Shown in pieces: positions 18,401 through 27,406 of a stretch of DNA of 64,000 nucleotides. The translations under genes were made by a program, and so were the position numbers. The stretch comes from an uncultured Pseudoteredinibacter sp. Lineage in GTDB: Bacteria; Pseudomonadota; Gammaproteobacteria; Pseudomonadales; Cellvibrionaceae. Positions within the stretch are counted from its first letter, which is position 1. Each line of letters starts with the position of its first letter. Below the pieces are notes generated by a model. It was not told the DNA's origin, did not search any database, and was given only the letters and a program-made list of their open reading frames with translations. The DNA is taken from the NCBI RefSeq assembly GCF_947500695.1, contig NZ_CANMSS010000009.1, forward strand, positions 1 through 64,000, given 5' to 3'.

Positions 18401-20323
18401 TAATTCCGTACCCAGTTGCACCGCAGAGCCAAAGTTGTTTGAGATAGTTGGGCTAATAGGCTGTCGAGTACTTGGGAAAACAGGTTCACTTGAGGAGTTT
18501 ACTTTTAGTCCAGCAATCGCAAGAGCGCCTGTCATATCGCTGGCTGTTTGCACCACGATATATCGACCGGTGCGATTAAAGCTATATTTATCACCCCCAT
18601 TTACCGCTTGCCATGTGAACAGCTCATCATTTTGATTTTCTGCAGGCAAATCTCTTACAGGGTAGCTCATCGGATCCCAGTCGCTGATCAACAATTGTAA
18701 ATCAGAACAAACGGCCGCAGTACACTGGCTGCCTAGATCTAACTCAACATCGTTGATAAAGAATGTGGCACCAAGGTCGAGTACCCACCAAGGATTGCTT
18801 TGATCAGCTCGGGTTTGAGACTGTGTCGTCGCATTGCCATCGATGGCATTTACGGCCGCTCCATTATTATCCACACTGGGCTGGCGAGCATATTGAAAGC
18901 TATTATTGAATCGTTCGTCTACCAACTGCGGCGGGCTGTCCACACCGCTACTAATATCACTGGTATCACCAACTAGGCGTCCATCCTCGCCTGTAGTACC
19001 AGCGCGTGATTCCCATACAGAGCGATCAATACAGGCATTTTCCGGCTCGGTTTGATCAAAGAAGGTGGCCGACCAAATAGCTCCGCGCATATCAGCTTCA
19101 CGAAGATTCGCCCTGGAAAAATCAACATCGCTCAGATTTGCCCCAGAAAAGTTAGTATTTTCCGCTTGCGAGCTATCAAAGCTAGCACCAGTTAAATCAG
19201 CCTGAGAGAAATCAGCATTGCTGAGCTGAACCCCAGAGAAATTCAAGCCACTTAAATCTCGCCCACTAAAATTACAGAAACTGAAATCGATATTAACATT
19301 ACTGCTCCCACTATCGGGCAATCGCGTAACATCACAACGCTTCGCTTTATCGACTAGAGCAATATTAAAACCACCACAACTAGGGCGAACGGCGTTTGCA
19401 GGCAAAGGCGTGTCAGGAGTTTTAATACCCACCTCACCAATCACGCGGATTTTATTAAACCCTAAACGCTCTCCATCTTGCTTGATCACCCGAATAAATC
19501 GCGTCGTACGCTCGACAGGGATATGATAACTGTTCTGCCCAGCTTCTAGTGTAGGCAAGGTAAATCTAGCGATGTAATCAAAATCTTTTGCAATAGATGG
19601 ATCAACGCTAAAAGGGTAATCTGACAATAAAATGCTTGCACCAGCCAACTCTTGTTCTTGGCCAGAATTTGGTAGTAGTTCTAATCGGCTAATCTCGTAG
19701 CTGTTTTTAAAGTCCAATTGCCAAAAATGCCCTTCGCCTGCGCTGCTTCGAAAGCCGCTGCCTGAGATTGCCGCTTCAGCCGAACCAGAAGAACTCGACA
19801 GAGGATTTTCCGTTACCGGAGCGGCGCCCATTGGGTATTCATCTCTCAGTTCAAACTGACCAACAATATAAGCGCCAAGATCACCTACTCCTGCTTGCGC
19901 AGCTGGCAGAATATCGGGCTCACCGGCAAAGAGCAAATTACCGCTGGCTTCATGTCGCCGCTCACCGGGATCATCGACGATACCGCTAAGCAGATAGAAA
20001 ATGTTCAAGCCATTATTTTCCACCTTAATCCACTGAAAAGGTGAAAAATCAGCCTGCCCTATATCAACCTCATCCCCGAGGTTATTGCCAGCACGTTGGA
20101 ACTTCACTGTGCTCAAATCAACTTTTGAAAAATCGCCTTCTAGGGTTCCTCCCAGCACTGTAACATTGTTAAAGCTGTATGAAAGGCTCGGATTCAACGA
20201 AATATATTCGCTGAAAAACTCACAATTATCCCAGTTATTCCTTGTAGAATCCCAATTACACGTTGCTGCCATCGAGTTTTCGACAGTCAATAATGTTAAA
20301 GCTAAGCCCAGCCACTTTTTCAT
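15434..20323 (-). CDS. Giant secreted protein with pentapeptide, discoidin-like and thrombospondin type 3 repeats
   Basis: This 1629-aa protein has a Sec signal (residues 1-19). Two discoidin/F5-8C-like segments are inferred at about 175-300 (FWQLDFKNSYEISRLELLP) and 475-610 (WWVLDLGATFFINDVELDL). Between them, at about 340-415, is a pentapeptide-repeat run (DFSQADLTGASF). Coiled-coil-rich regions occur at about 630-750 and 915-950. From about 1065 to 1480 there are many calcium-binding DxDGDGxxD thrombospondin type 3 repeats. The C-terminus is a sorting-signal-like tail: GIPTMP, a hydrophobic stretch and ARRKL. It is probably a surface-anchored adhesin or matrix protein. No enzyme motif was recognised. 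It is divergent from a hybrid histidine kinase. Confidence 0.8.
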   Translation of the reverse strand: MKKWLGLALTLLTVENSMAATCNWDSTRNNWDNCEFFSEYISLNPSLSYSFNNVTVLGGTLEGDFSKVDLSTVKFQRAGNNLGDEVDIGQADFSPFQWIKVENNGLNIFYLLSGIVDDPGERRHEASGNLLFAGEPDILPAAQAGVGDLGAYIVGQFELRDEYPMGAAPVTENPLSSSSGSAEAAISGSGFRSSAGEGHFWQLDFKNSYEISRLELLPNSGQEQELAGASILLSDYPFSVDPSIAKDFDYIARFTLPTLEAGQNSYHIPVERTTRFIRVIKQDGERLGFNKIRVIGEVGIKTPDTPLPANAVRPSCGGFNIALVDKAKRCDVTRLPDSGSSNVNIDFSFCNFSGRDLSGLNFSGVQLSNADFSQADLTGASFDSSQAENTNFSGANLSDVDFSRANLREADMRGAIWSATFFDQTEPENACIDRSVWESRAGTTGEDGRLVGDTSDISSGVDSPPQLVDERFNNSFQYARQPSVDNNGAAVNAIDGNATTQSQTRADQSNPWWVLDLGATFFINDVELDLGSQCTAAVCSDLQLLISDWDPMSYPVRDLPAENQNDELFTWQAVNGGDKYSFNRTGRYIVVQTASDMTGALAIAGLKVNSSSEPVFPSTRQPISPTISNNFGSAVQLGTELEKLSSNLEYLDSDLGQLRVHASQAYDATLKVKRLHDRLKRIKRDLDRADTMLKAASFLGPIKAQSARIRQIISTVKPGVDSVENFVGRVENEGVKPLREKIAKLRDKAQQGQRASDNLYQYVDKGYGLYSDAFFCAANTEGNKGMDALEIIATGNGSAGTTVDSFVYTENGIVGGVTQYQVSSTPVTFNIDAPLGFNPVLNTASKMVTGQNDRYDRSSVAAGVDLSSFPSGRQALEDRIKNFAADQNVGLDTIVYSTDQSVLLVRDAFTAPTDLAELMAVLDQIEEQLKRLEEAFYAFFDPLSQLIALFEIRIDAGFTSFSVLSILEGLSNIPGLDKLEELANKIIEAILSQLKSLLPDVSLPGFNISLPSIPDFPDLFNFDFLAFPSLNLVKFDLLVAEPFPFCFDRPEIPSYPEFYADLDGDKLINGQEAEACTPPSSTLPYRSGDRQDPNPGCASHPFFGSNADTVDSDGDGFDDYFEATYHQAFTGLDLNPIDSNMPNAAALAGDSDGDGLTLAEEYAAGTNPADSDTDGDGLSDQYELQYLNLPDRLNAFVQAKLQLGNFNDFLNPVSGEAISTAGLHYEAAADYDNDGLNNLAEAQNGANPYHHDSDDDGMDDAFELASVSQASCASLAYRLRLDDASDANADPDGDKLSNQLESELGSDICNPDSDGDGINDGFEHKSNTSLISAAEKPVDSDGNGVPDDIENLVDSDGDGFSDGDEKANGTDPDDASSKPANDVDGDNISDLSDTDNDNDGFSDQDEQDNGTNPRDAGDTPADFDGDKISDRNDDDDDNDGYSDADEAANKTNSKDAADKPADLDGDFVSDLLDADADGNGNNEPRIENLRISGSPEVGGELIASFDYVDDEGDAEQGTEVRWFRVVNGMKEFITASPLKKSSALKVHTKHAMSVPKAASYRPTLQDQGRPLGVQITPRDGTANTVAGKVASFQLALSSGANGIPTMPVGLLFVMGLLISVFARRKLSVQ

Positions 20324-20536
20324 ACAGCGATACCTCTAAGAACCCAGTGTGCATAGCACATCGATAATGGATCGCATTATGGTTACTTAAAATCAAATGT
20401 AACTCCCTCACATAGGGGGGTGCATCGGAATCGGCCAAAGATTATGATGTGCTTAAGGTATGGAAACCCACCTTAGTATGAGATATCTAAAAATGGAATA
20501 ATGAAAATTATCTGGCCGCCGAGATAAGTTAACCCT

Positions 20537-23179
20537 ATGCCCCTACTACATTCGATTAAAGTTTCGACAGCTCGATTTTTTATAGGGCTAGCCCTGAGTT
20601 TTTGTTTCAGCCTTGCACAGGGAGACAATGTCAGTGGACAGGGGATATTGATTCTGGATGAGAAGAAACAGCTGAACGCCACTCAGGTCCTTAAGCGATT
20701 ACTGCAGGCAAACGATAACGAACTCAGCGGAGCTACCGGTTTTCCCAAGCATGAAAACCAATACTGGTTCGCACTGGAACTGAAGCCAAGTACAAAACGA
20801 CGTTGGGCTGTTCGCTTGGCCAATGCCCATTTTAAAGAAATTGAAGCATTCCTATACAGTAAAGGTCAACTTATTCACCAGGTTCAGAGCGGTTATCAAG
20901 CAAGTACCGAAGGACTACATACTTTATCGGTGGACTGGCTCAGCGAACTGCCTATTGAACATGGTCAAACCTACCAGCTTATTATTCGAATAGCCTCCCC
21001 CATTGTATCGTCTCTCAATGTTCATTTAGAGAGTTACGATCAAGCCCTCATTTATTCAACGGCCCGCACCAGCTTTCTGTTCTTCTTAATTGGGATATCT
21101 CTGTCTCTAGCACTTCATAATCTATTCTTTGGTGCAAGTGTGCGAGATGTCAGCCATATCCTCTATGCTATTCATTCCCTATTCGGGGTTTTGTTTATCA
21201 TCAGCGCTTACGGTTTATTCAAGACAGTGTTCGGTTTTTATGATTATGAGCTCTATTTTTATAAACCCGCCAGCGTAGGTGTGCAATTATTTGGAACCTG
21301 GTTTTGTTATGTCTTTTTCCAAGTCCCAAGGCGCTTGCGCGAACTCGACTGGGCTTTCAAAGCGCTCATCATATTCTACGTTTTACTGCTAGTGGCCTAT
21401 CCATTTATGAGCCGCGATGCATTTAGCATCGCCTCAGCAGCCCCGCACCCAATTTTCGGCACACTTATGATAGTTTCTGCTGCCTGGGCTTATATTCGAG
21501 GTTTAAAACCCGCTCTTTATGTTTGCATTGGGTGGATTGCACTCATCGCTGGATCGACGTTTCCGGCTCTAGTCACCATTGGTCTGGCACCCGGCTTTGA
21601 AAGCATTTTGATGGTGGGCCTGTCTTGTCACGTCTTTGAAATGTACATGCTGTCGCTGGCTATTTCTCAAAAATTTAGATCTATCCAGTTAGACAATATT
21701 GCGGCAAAAGAAACCGACAAATCTCGATCAGCATTCATCTCTTATTTTAGCCACGAAGTAAAAACACCCATTAACGGTATACTAGGGCTAATCAAACTGC
21801 TAAAACAAACACCACTGGAACCCCTTCAAAACAAATACGTCGAGCAAATTAATCGCAGCGGACATCAGCTTTTACAACAACTTAACAGTGTTTTGCTACT
21901 GGAATCGGGTCGGCAACAACAAACCAAAACACAGGCCACCTCCTTGTTAGATATCTTGGACTCTTCAGTTTCTCTTATTCAGGGTCTTTGTGATGAAAAG
22001 GATATCTTGGTGGAATATCTGATTGAACCCAATGTCCCCACAGTTATTGAAACAGACCCTGACCTTCTACAGCAGCTAATCAATAACCTTTTAAACAATG
22101 CAGCCAAGTATACTGATAGCGGAGAAATTAAAGTTGTCTGCAGTGGCAAGTACCTAGAACAAGGCGATATGGCTCTATCTTTTGCGGTAAGTGATACTGG
22201 AATCGGCATTCCTTATGAAGATCAAGATCGAATCTTTCATAGCTTCACCAAGGCGAGTAATAACGATCATAATCACCTTGTGGGTACCGGCATGGGCCTT
22301 GCTATCGTGAATAACATCAGTGAGCGCCTAGGCGGGCACATTGAGTTCACCTCGACTCCTGGAAAAGGCAGTACTTTCGAATTTCATTTAAAGGTTCGAA
22401 TCGCAGCGCATGGAAATGGTATTGATAAAAGCCTTTCTGTACTGTTAGTCGATGATATCGAGCTAAACAATGAAATTATTTCCAGCTTACTAAAAGGCGC
22501 GGGACATATCGTTTATAGCACTACCGATCCCAACGATGCGCTTGCGGCTGCAGAAAAGCATGAATTCGATGCAATTTTGTTGGATATTCATATGCCCCTT
22601 ATTTCTGGGCAAGATCTAATGTCAAAACTTCGTGGTGCTGGCGCAAACTGCGCAATAGTAGGAATTAGCGCAGGCCTCACTCCAGAGCTTAGCGTGCAGC
22701 TTCAACAAAAAGGCATGGAATTATTAATGGAAAAACCTTTTTCCTTGCCAATATTTTACAGTTTGATTCAAAAACACCAAACAGGGTTTAGCTCTGATAT
22801 CTCCGAGCAACGATACGATATCCAATTCATTAACGATATCGCGCAGTACAAAACAGCCATCGAGCTCAATGACTTCTTTAAGCGCTATCAAAAAAGCTGT
22901 CTTGAGCTGTCCAATGACTTGGAACAACTTGCTATCGCTAAAAACACTATCGAGCTGGCCGCTTGCAGCCACCGTTTGGCCGGCCTATGCGCTGCGCTCG
23001 GTATCTTAGATTGCGCCAAAAAGGCCAAACAGTTACAGCAGCTAAGTGAGGGGGAAGCTGATGGAGAGGCTGTTCAGTGGAGGGCAATTGATATTGCCAT
23101 TAAACAGTTTCAACATCGACTGAAAAACGGACTTAGCTGGCTGAGCCAACAAGTTGAGCAAAAAGCCTACGCGAATTAG
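20537..23179 (+). CDS. Hybrid sensor histidine kinase (7TMR-DISM, HisKA, HATPase, REC, HPt)
   Basis: This 880-aa inner-membrane sensor has a signal peptide, a periplasmic 7TMR-DISM-type beta-domain (about residues 35-170) and seven membrane helices (about 175-385). The kinase core has the H-box SYFSHEVKTPINGIL (H406), the N-box NNLLNNAAKYTDSG and the G-boxes DTGIGI and GTGMGLAI. A receiver domain carries D683 in LLDIHMP, and a C-terminal HPt domain carries H812 in CSHRLAG. It is therefore a full internal phosphorelay. The next gene encodes a NarL-type response regulator, the likely final acceptor. 7TMR-DISM ligands are often carbohydrates, but none is known here. Confidence 0.92.
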   Translation: MPLLHSIKVSTARFFIGLALSFCFSLAQGDNVSGQGILILDEKKQLNATQVLKRLLQANDNELSGATGFPKHENQYWFALELKPSTKRRWAVRLANAHFKEIEAFLYSKGQLIHQVQSGYQASTEGLHTLSVDWLSELPIEHGQTYQLIIRIASPIVSSLNVHLESYDQALIYSTARTSFLFFLIGISLSLALHNLFFGASVRDVSHILYAIHSLFGVLFIISAYGLFKTVFGFYDYELYFYKPASVGVQLFGTWFCYVFFQVPRRLRELDWAFKALIIFYVLLLVAYPFMSRDAFSIASAAPHPIFGTLMIVSAAWAYIRGLKPALYVCIGWIALIAGSTFPALVTIGLAPGFESILMVGLSCHVFEMYMLSLAISQKFRSIQLDNIAAKETDKSRSAFISYFSHEVKTPINGILGLIKLLKQTPLEPLQNKYVEQINRSGHQLLQQLNSVLLLESGRQQQTKTQATSLLDILDSSVSLIQGLCDEKDILVEYLIEPNVPTVIETDPDLLQQLINNLLNNAAKYTDSGEIKVVCSGKYLEQGDMALSFAVSDTGIGIPYEDQDRIFHSFTKASNNDHNHLVGTGMGLAIVNNISERLGGHIEFTSTPGKGSTFEFHLKVRIAAHGNGIDKSLSVLLVDDIELNNEIISSLLKGAGHIVYSTTDPNDALAAAEKHEFDAILLDIHMPLISGQDLMSKLRGAGANCAIVGISAGLTPELSVQLQQKGMELLMEKPFSLPIFYSLIQKHQTGFSSDISEQRYDIQFINDIAQYKTAIELNDFFKRYQKSCLELSNDLEQLAIAKNTIELAACSHRLAGLCAALGILDCAKKAKQLQQLSEGEADGEAVQWRAIDIAIKQFQHRLKNGLSWLSQQVEQKAYAN

Positions 23180-23449
23180 TGCAAGAAAATGCCTCAATGC
23201 TGTGCAGCCTCCCTTTGCTGCACAGAATAAGTACTGCGCGCTATATTGAAACCATAGGAATCCATACAAAAACTAAAGTGCTAGTGACACAAGCTTGTAA
23301 CAAGCGCTTTTTTTTCCACTCTAATCCCATCATAATGTCTTCGTAATCTCTTGTAGTCGTTTATCTTTTACGGCCTTTGTACTCTGGACCGGAAGATTTA
23401 ACGAACGCCCATCTATGTGCTGGGTATTTTTTGATGTACGGATGTATCG

Positions 23450-24088
23450 ATGAACATTGAACAATGCTTGATTGTAGAAGACGAACTGCTTTTTCAAGAT
23501 TTGATGAAAAGTTATCTTCAACAGGCACTCCCCAACACTAAACAAGCTTTTTATGCCAATAACATGGCCGAAGCAACACGATTGCTTCAAAAACACCCAC
23601 TTCAACTGGCAATAATCGACATTAGCTTACCTGATGGTCGAGGCTGCGAACTAATCCCAAAACTAAAAGAAGCCAACGAAGAAATTCTTTGTGTCATCGT
23701 CACCATAGCCGACGACGAAGAAACAGTTTTTGAGTGCTTACAAATGGGAGCCGATGGCTACCTGCTTAAAAACGAGCCCGGCAGTGTGTTAATCGATAAG
23801 CTGCAAGATATCGTCAATGGCGCACCTCCGCTTTCTGGCGATATATCCAAAAAGATACTGCAGCACTTCAGACAAATTGATAAAAAGCAGAAAAGTCACG
23901 ATTTAACGCCTCGAGAGTCTGAGATTCTCTCGCTGATCTCTAAAGGCCTGAACCGTACAGATATTGCTGAATTACTAGCACTATCGCACTACACCATTGC
24001 GGACCACATTAAATCGATCTATCGCAAGCTGGGTATCTCTTCTCGAGCAGAAGCGACACGCTTAGCCATCGAGCTTGGTATTGAGTAA
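23450..24088 (+). CDS. NarL/FixJ family response regulator
   Basis: This 212-aa two-component regulator has an N-terminal receiver with phosphoacceptor D57 (IIDISLPDG) and the conserved lysine in LLKNEPG. The C-terminal LuxR-type helix-turn-helix is LTPRESEILSLISKGLNRTDIAELL. It lies 270 bp downstream of the hybrid kinase on the same strand; that gap holds a TGTGCAGC...GCTGCACA hairpin (23201-23224), so it may have its own promoter. Its targets are unknown; the divergent giant secreted protein is one candidate. Confidence 0.9.
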   Translation: MNIEQCLIVEDELLFQDLMKSYLQQALPNTKQAFYANNMAEATRLLQKHPLQLAIIDISLPDGRGCELIPKLKEANEEILCVIVTIADDEETVFECLQMGADGYLLKNEPGSVLIDKLQDIVNGAPPLSGDISKKILQHFRQIDKKQKSHDLTPRESEILSLISKGLNRTDIAELLALSHYTIADHIKSIYRKLGISSRAEATRLAIELGIE

Positions 24089-24112
24089 AACCAAGCTCGG
24101 CGCCTTTTGAAA

Positions 24113-24763
24113 CTAACTTTCGGGAGACAGCTCTGAAGAATCAGAGACGCACATATCCAGGTCGTTCAGCACACCATTATTGATATTGTAAATCCAACCA
24201 TGCACTGAAAGCACCTGCCCTTCACTCCAGGCATTTTTGACTACACTGGTATTTGCCACGTTGCGCACCTGCTCCATCACGTTGAGTTCACACATACGAT
24301 CAATACGCTCGGCCTCAGACAGTTTATCCAGTTCATCTTTATGGAAGCGGGCTACGTCTTTAATGTGTCGTAACCAGTTATCGATAAGGCCGTGGCTCTT
24401 ATCTTCCATCGCGGCCATCACACCGCCGCAGCCATAATGGCCACAAATGATCACATGTTTTACCTTCAATACTGCTACTGCGTAATGCAATACCGACAGC
24501 ATATTAAGGTCGGTGTGAACCACAACATTGGCGATATTTCTATGCACGAAGACTTCACCAGGCGGCAGGTCTACCAAGGTATTAGCCGGCACTCGGCTAT
24601 CTGAGCATCCTATCCAAAGGTAATCTGGCGCTTGCTGCTTGGAGAGTCGGCTAAAGAACTCGGGGTCTTTATCTTTGATGGATTCAGACCATTTTTTGTT
24701 GGCCTCGAATAAGTAACTGAGCTTTTTCAATGGATTAATTCTCTTATGTCTAGGTTCACTCAA
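24113..24763 (-). CDS. can: Beta-class carbonic anhydrase
   Basis: This 216-aa cytoplasmic zinc enzyme interconverts CO2 and bicarbonate. The four metal-site residues of beta-carbonic anhydrases are present: C53 and D55 in GCSDSRVPA, and H109 and C112 in GHYGCGGV. The arginine of SRV pairs with the aspartate as in the family. Length and sequence are close to E. coli Can. It stands alone, convergent with the upstream response regulator and divergent from the TonB receptor gene. Confidence 0.93.
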   Translation of the reverse strand: MSEPRHKRINPLKKLSYLFEANKKWSESIKDKDPEFFSRLSKQQAPDYLWIGCSDSRVPANTLVDLPPGEVFVHRNIANVVVHTDLNMLSVLHYAVAVLKVKHVIICGHYGCGGVMAAMEDKSHGLIDNWLRHIKDVARFHKDELDKLSEAERIDRMCELNVMEQVRNVANTSVVKNAWSEGQVLSVHGWIYNINNGVLNDLDMCVSDSSELSPES

Positions 24764-24835
24764 TGAATTGAGTCACGGCTGCCTAGGCGAACATTCTACT
24801 AAACCCGCCTCAAATAAAAAATACACATATAAAGT

Positions 24836-24922
24836 GGTCGTATTATGGACACTTGCATTAAAAGATTCGCCTCATTACCATCCTTTCGTCCAAATTAAAA
24901 ACAAACAGTCCATATTATGGAC
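24836..24922. promoter_or_regulatory. Paired operator-like palindromes upstream of the TonB receptor gene
   Basis: A perfect 15-bp palindrome GTCCATATTATGGAC (24908-24922) and an imperfect copy GGTCGTATTATGGAC (24836-24850), sharing TATTATGGAC, are 72 bp apart in the 263-bp divergent region. Two spaced copies suggest a regulator that loops or binds cooperatively. The IclR-family protein encoded just beyond the receptor is an obvious but unproven candidate. Confidence 0.5.
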
Positions 24923-25026
24923 TCCAGAATAATAAATAACGAATAAACAACTAATAAGCAATCAATAAGCGACCCAGCGGCAATCAGCTCGACGCCCACA
25001 TAACAGACTATAAGGAGTGGCCTGCT

Positions 25027-27261
25027 ATGAAAAACCTGTTCCCTAAAACCCTCTTGGCGAGCATTATCGCCAGCCAAATCAGTATTGCCCACAGCGCGGC
25101 ATTGGAAGAGATAGTGGTAACCGCAACCAAGCGTGAACTCGGTATGCAGGATGTGGCCATCGCTATATCGGCTCTTTCAGGGGAATCACTGGAAAACAAA
25201 GGTGCTACCGACTTCGAAAGCTATGCTCGCCTTTTGCCCGGGCTTTCCTATGTGGATGCAGGTTCAGGCAAGAAAAAGCTAACCGTACGCGGCCTTTCAG
25301 ACGGCACTGAGTTTGATGCACAGCTGCAGGCTACCACTTCAATCTATTTTAATGATATTCCTCTCACCAGTGGTGTAAGTGCGCCCGACCTTCACATGAC
25401 CGATATCGCTCGTGTTGAGCTACTTAGGGGCCCACAAGGCACCCTCTATGGTGCCGGCTCTCTAGGCGGAACACTGCGCATTATTACCAATGAGCCTGTA
25501 CAGGGCGAGTTCCAGGGCAAGATTGATGGCAGTTACGGCGCGACCAAGTCTGGCGATCCAGCTACCGTTGTCAATATGATGATGAACATACCGCTTAGCG
25601 ATAGCTTAGCTTTGCGTGCGGTCGCTTATAAGAAAGACGATGGCGGTTTTATCGATTACACCCACGCACGAGTAAATGAAGAAGATGCCAATGACATCAG
25701 CACCAAGGGTGGCCGCCTAGCCTTGGCTTATGAGCCTAATGATCAGCTGAAAATAAACGCCAGTTATATTTATCAAGAATCAGACGTTAACGGTAAGGCG
25801 TGGTTTAACCCAGGCAGCGACCTGAGTATTGACGCTCCTGTAAAAGATGAACAATTAGATACCACTAAAATCTACAACTTCACCATTGATTATGATTTCG
25901 GTGACATCGCGCTATACGCCTCATCTAGCTACTTTAATGGGGATAACGATTGGGTATTCGAATATTCTGAAAACGCTTACCTTGCTCTTAAGCCGATATA
26001 TGATTTCTCTGGTATCGAAGCCATTAGCCCACATCATTTTAATGAAGAGTTTGATATTTTTGCTCAGGAAATTCGCCTGCAATCCGTTGACGACGGCGCT
26101 TTTCAATGGACAGCGGGCTTGTTTTATCAAAAAGATAAAGTTGATCATGAGCAAGTCGTTGTGGTGGATAACTTAGGCGGGTTGCTTGATGTTCTTGGGG
26201 TACTACAGCCAGGCATTAGTGGTGCCTTAGTAGCACCTGGTGGCCCATTCTATGTTGGCGATGAGGTGGTCTACCGCAATCAAAACGATTTCCAGATAGA
26301 ACAGAAAGCCATTTTTGGTGAAGCCAGCTACGCCTTCAATGATCAATGGTCTGCAACCATAGGGCTTCGTGTTTTTGAAACTGAAATCAGTGATGTGGGT
26401 AGTAGCCGTGGTATTCAGAATCTTTTAACCGGTCGAGTGGGAACACCACCAGGAATCAGTACCGGCTCAGTATCGTCAAGTGAAGACTCAGTAAATCCAA
26501 AATTTGAAGTGAGCTTTCGACCTGATGATGATCGCATGATCTACGCGCTCGCCTCTAAAGGCTATCGTATTGGTGGCGCCAACTCAGATATCGCTGTCGC
26601 CAGTGGCGCCCCAGCACAGTACAAATCGGACAGTTTGTGGAACTATGAACTCGGATTCAAAACCCAATGGATGGACAATCAACTGCGCTTAAACGGCGCC
26701 ATCTACTATCTGGATTGGAGCGATATTCAAACCAAATCTCTACTCAGTAATGGCTTTGGTTACATTGATAATGCTGGCTCTGCATCGATTACCGGCTTTG
26801 AGCTTGAAGGTGCCTGGCAAATCGATGATATCTGGTCAGTAGATTTTGGCTTCGACATAAAAGAAGCTCAGCTGGAAGAAGACTATATCAGCGCCGGAAC
26901 CCAACAAGGTGCCGATGGCGATCGCCTACAAGGTGTTCCAGAGTTCAGTTATAACTTTGCTATCAATTTTGACAAAGATATCGCCGATGATATGGCATTA
27001 CGAGGTTTGCTTGCATATCAATACGTCGATGAATCATTTATGGAGTATGAGTTTGTAGCTGGCCCGCAGCATCGTATCGGCGACTATGCCGTACTCAGTG
27101 CCAACATTAACCTTTTGTTAGGCGACAATATTGAAGTAGGCCTTTTTGGTAAAAATCTAACCGATGAAAGAGCGCGTACGACAGCAATAAATGTTGTTGA
27201 TGAGCGAGTGTTTACAATTCGCCCGCGAACCATTGGTATGAATTTCAAATACCAGTTTTAA
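25027..27261 (+). CDS. TonB-dependent outer-membrane receptor
   Basis: This 744-aa receptor has a Sec signal peptide ending near HSAA, a TonB-box-like EEIVVTATKRELGMQDV, a plug with VELLRGPQGTLYGAGSLGGTLRIITNEP and a 22-strand-type barrel ending in MNFKYQF. No STN domain is present, so it is a transporter rather than a sigma-signalling receptor. The ATG has AGGAG upstream. Its own terminator follows, and then the IclR-led sugar operon on the same strand. I infer that it imports the oligosaccharide handled by that operon; this is based on position and on the sugar-catabolic neighbours only. Confidence 0.9.
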   Translation: MKNLFPKTLLASIIASQISIAHSAALEEIVVTATKRELGMQDVAIAISALSGESLENKGATDFESYARLLPGLSYVDAGSGKKKLTVRGLSDGTEFDAQLQATTSIYFNDIPLTSGVSAPDLHMTDIARVELLRGPQGTLYGAGSLGGTLRIITNEPVQGEFQGKIDGSYGATKSGDPATVVNMMMNIPLSDSLALRAVAYKKDDGGFIDYTHARVNEEDANDISTKGGRLALAYEPNDQLKINASYIYQESDVNGKAWFNPGSDLSIDAPVKDEQLDTTKIYNFTIDYDFGDIALYASSSYFNGDNDWVFEYSENAYLALKPIYDFSGIEAISPHHFNEEFDIFAQEIRLQSVDDGAFQWTAGLFYQKDKVDHEQVVVVDNLGGLLDVLGVLQPGISGALVAPGGPFYVGDEVVYRNQNDFQIEQKAIFGEASYAFNDQWSATIGLRVFETEISDVGSSRGIQNLLTGRVGTPPGISTGSVSSSEDSVNPKFEVSFRPDDDRMIYALASKGYRIGGANSDIAVASGAPAQYKSDSLWNYELGFKTQWMDNQLRLNGAIYYLDWSDIQTKSLLSNGFGYIDNAGSASITGFELEGAWQIDDIWSVDFGFDIKEAQLEEDYISAGTQQGADGDRLQGVPEFSYNFAINFDKDIADDMALRGLLAYQYVDESFMEYEFVAGPQHRIGDYAVLSANINLLLGDNIEVGLFGKNLTDERARTTAINVVDERVFTIRPRTIGMNFKYQF

Positions 27262-27298
27262 TAGCTAAAAAAAGTAGTGGTACAGTGGCGACAATTGG

Positions 27299-27337
27299 TC
27301 GCAAGCTACAAGGATGCTAGCTTGCGATCTTTCTTTT
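27299..27337 (+). terminator. Rho-independent terminator after the TonB receptor
   Basis: A perfect 10-bp stem TCGCAAGCTA / TAGCTTGCGA with a 9-base loop is followed by TCTTTCTTTT. It separates the receptor gene from the IclR-led operon, so the two probably have separate transcripts. Confidence 0.85.
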
Positions 27338-27406
27338 GCACAGTAACAATAGATAGAACGTATATGAGATCAATAACAATAATTTCAAAAATTCTCAAGG
27401 CCAACT

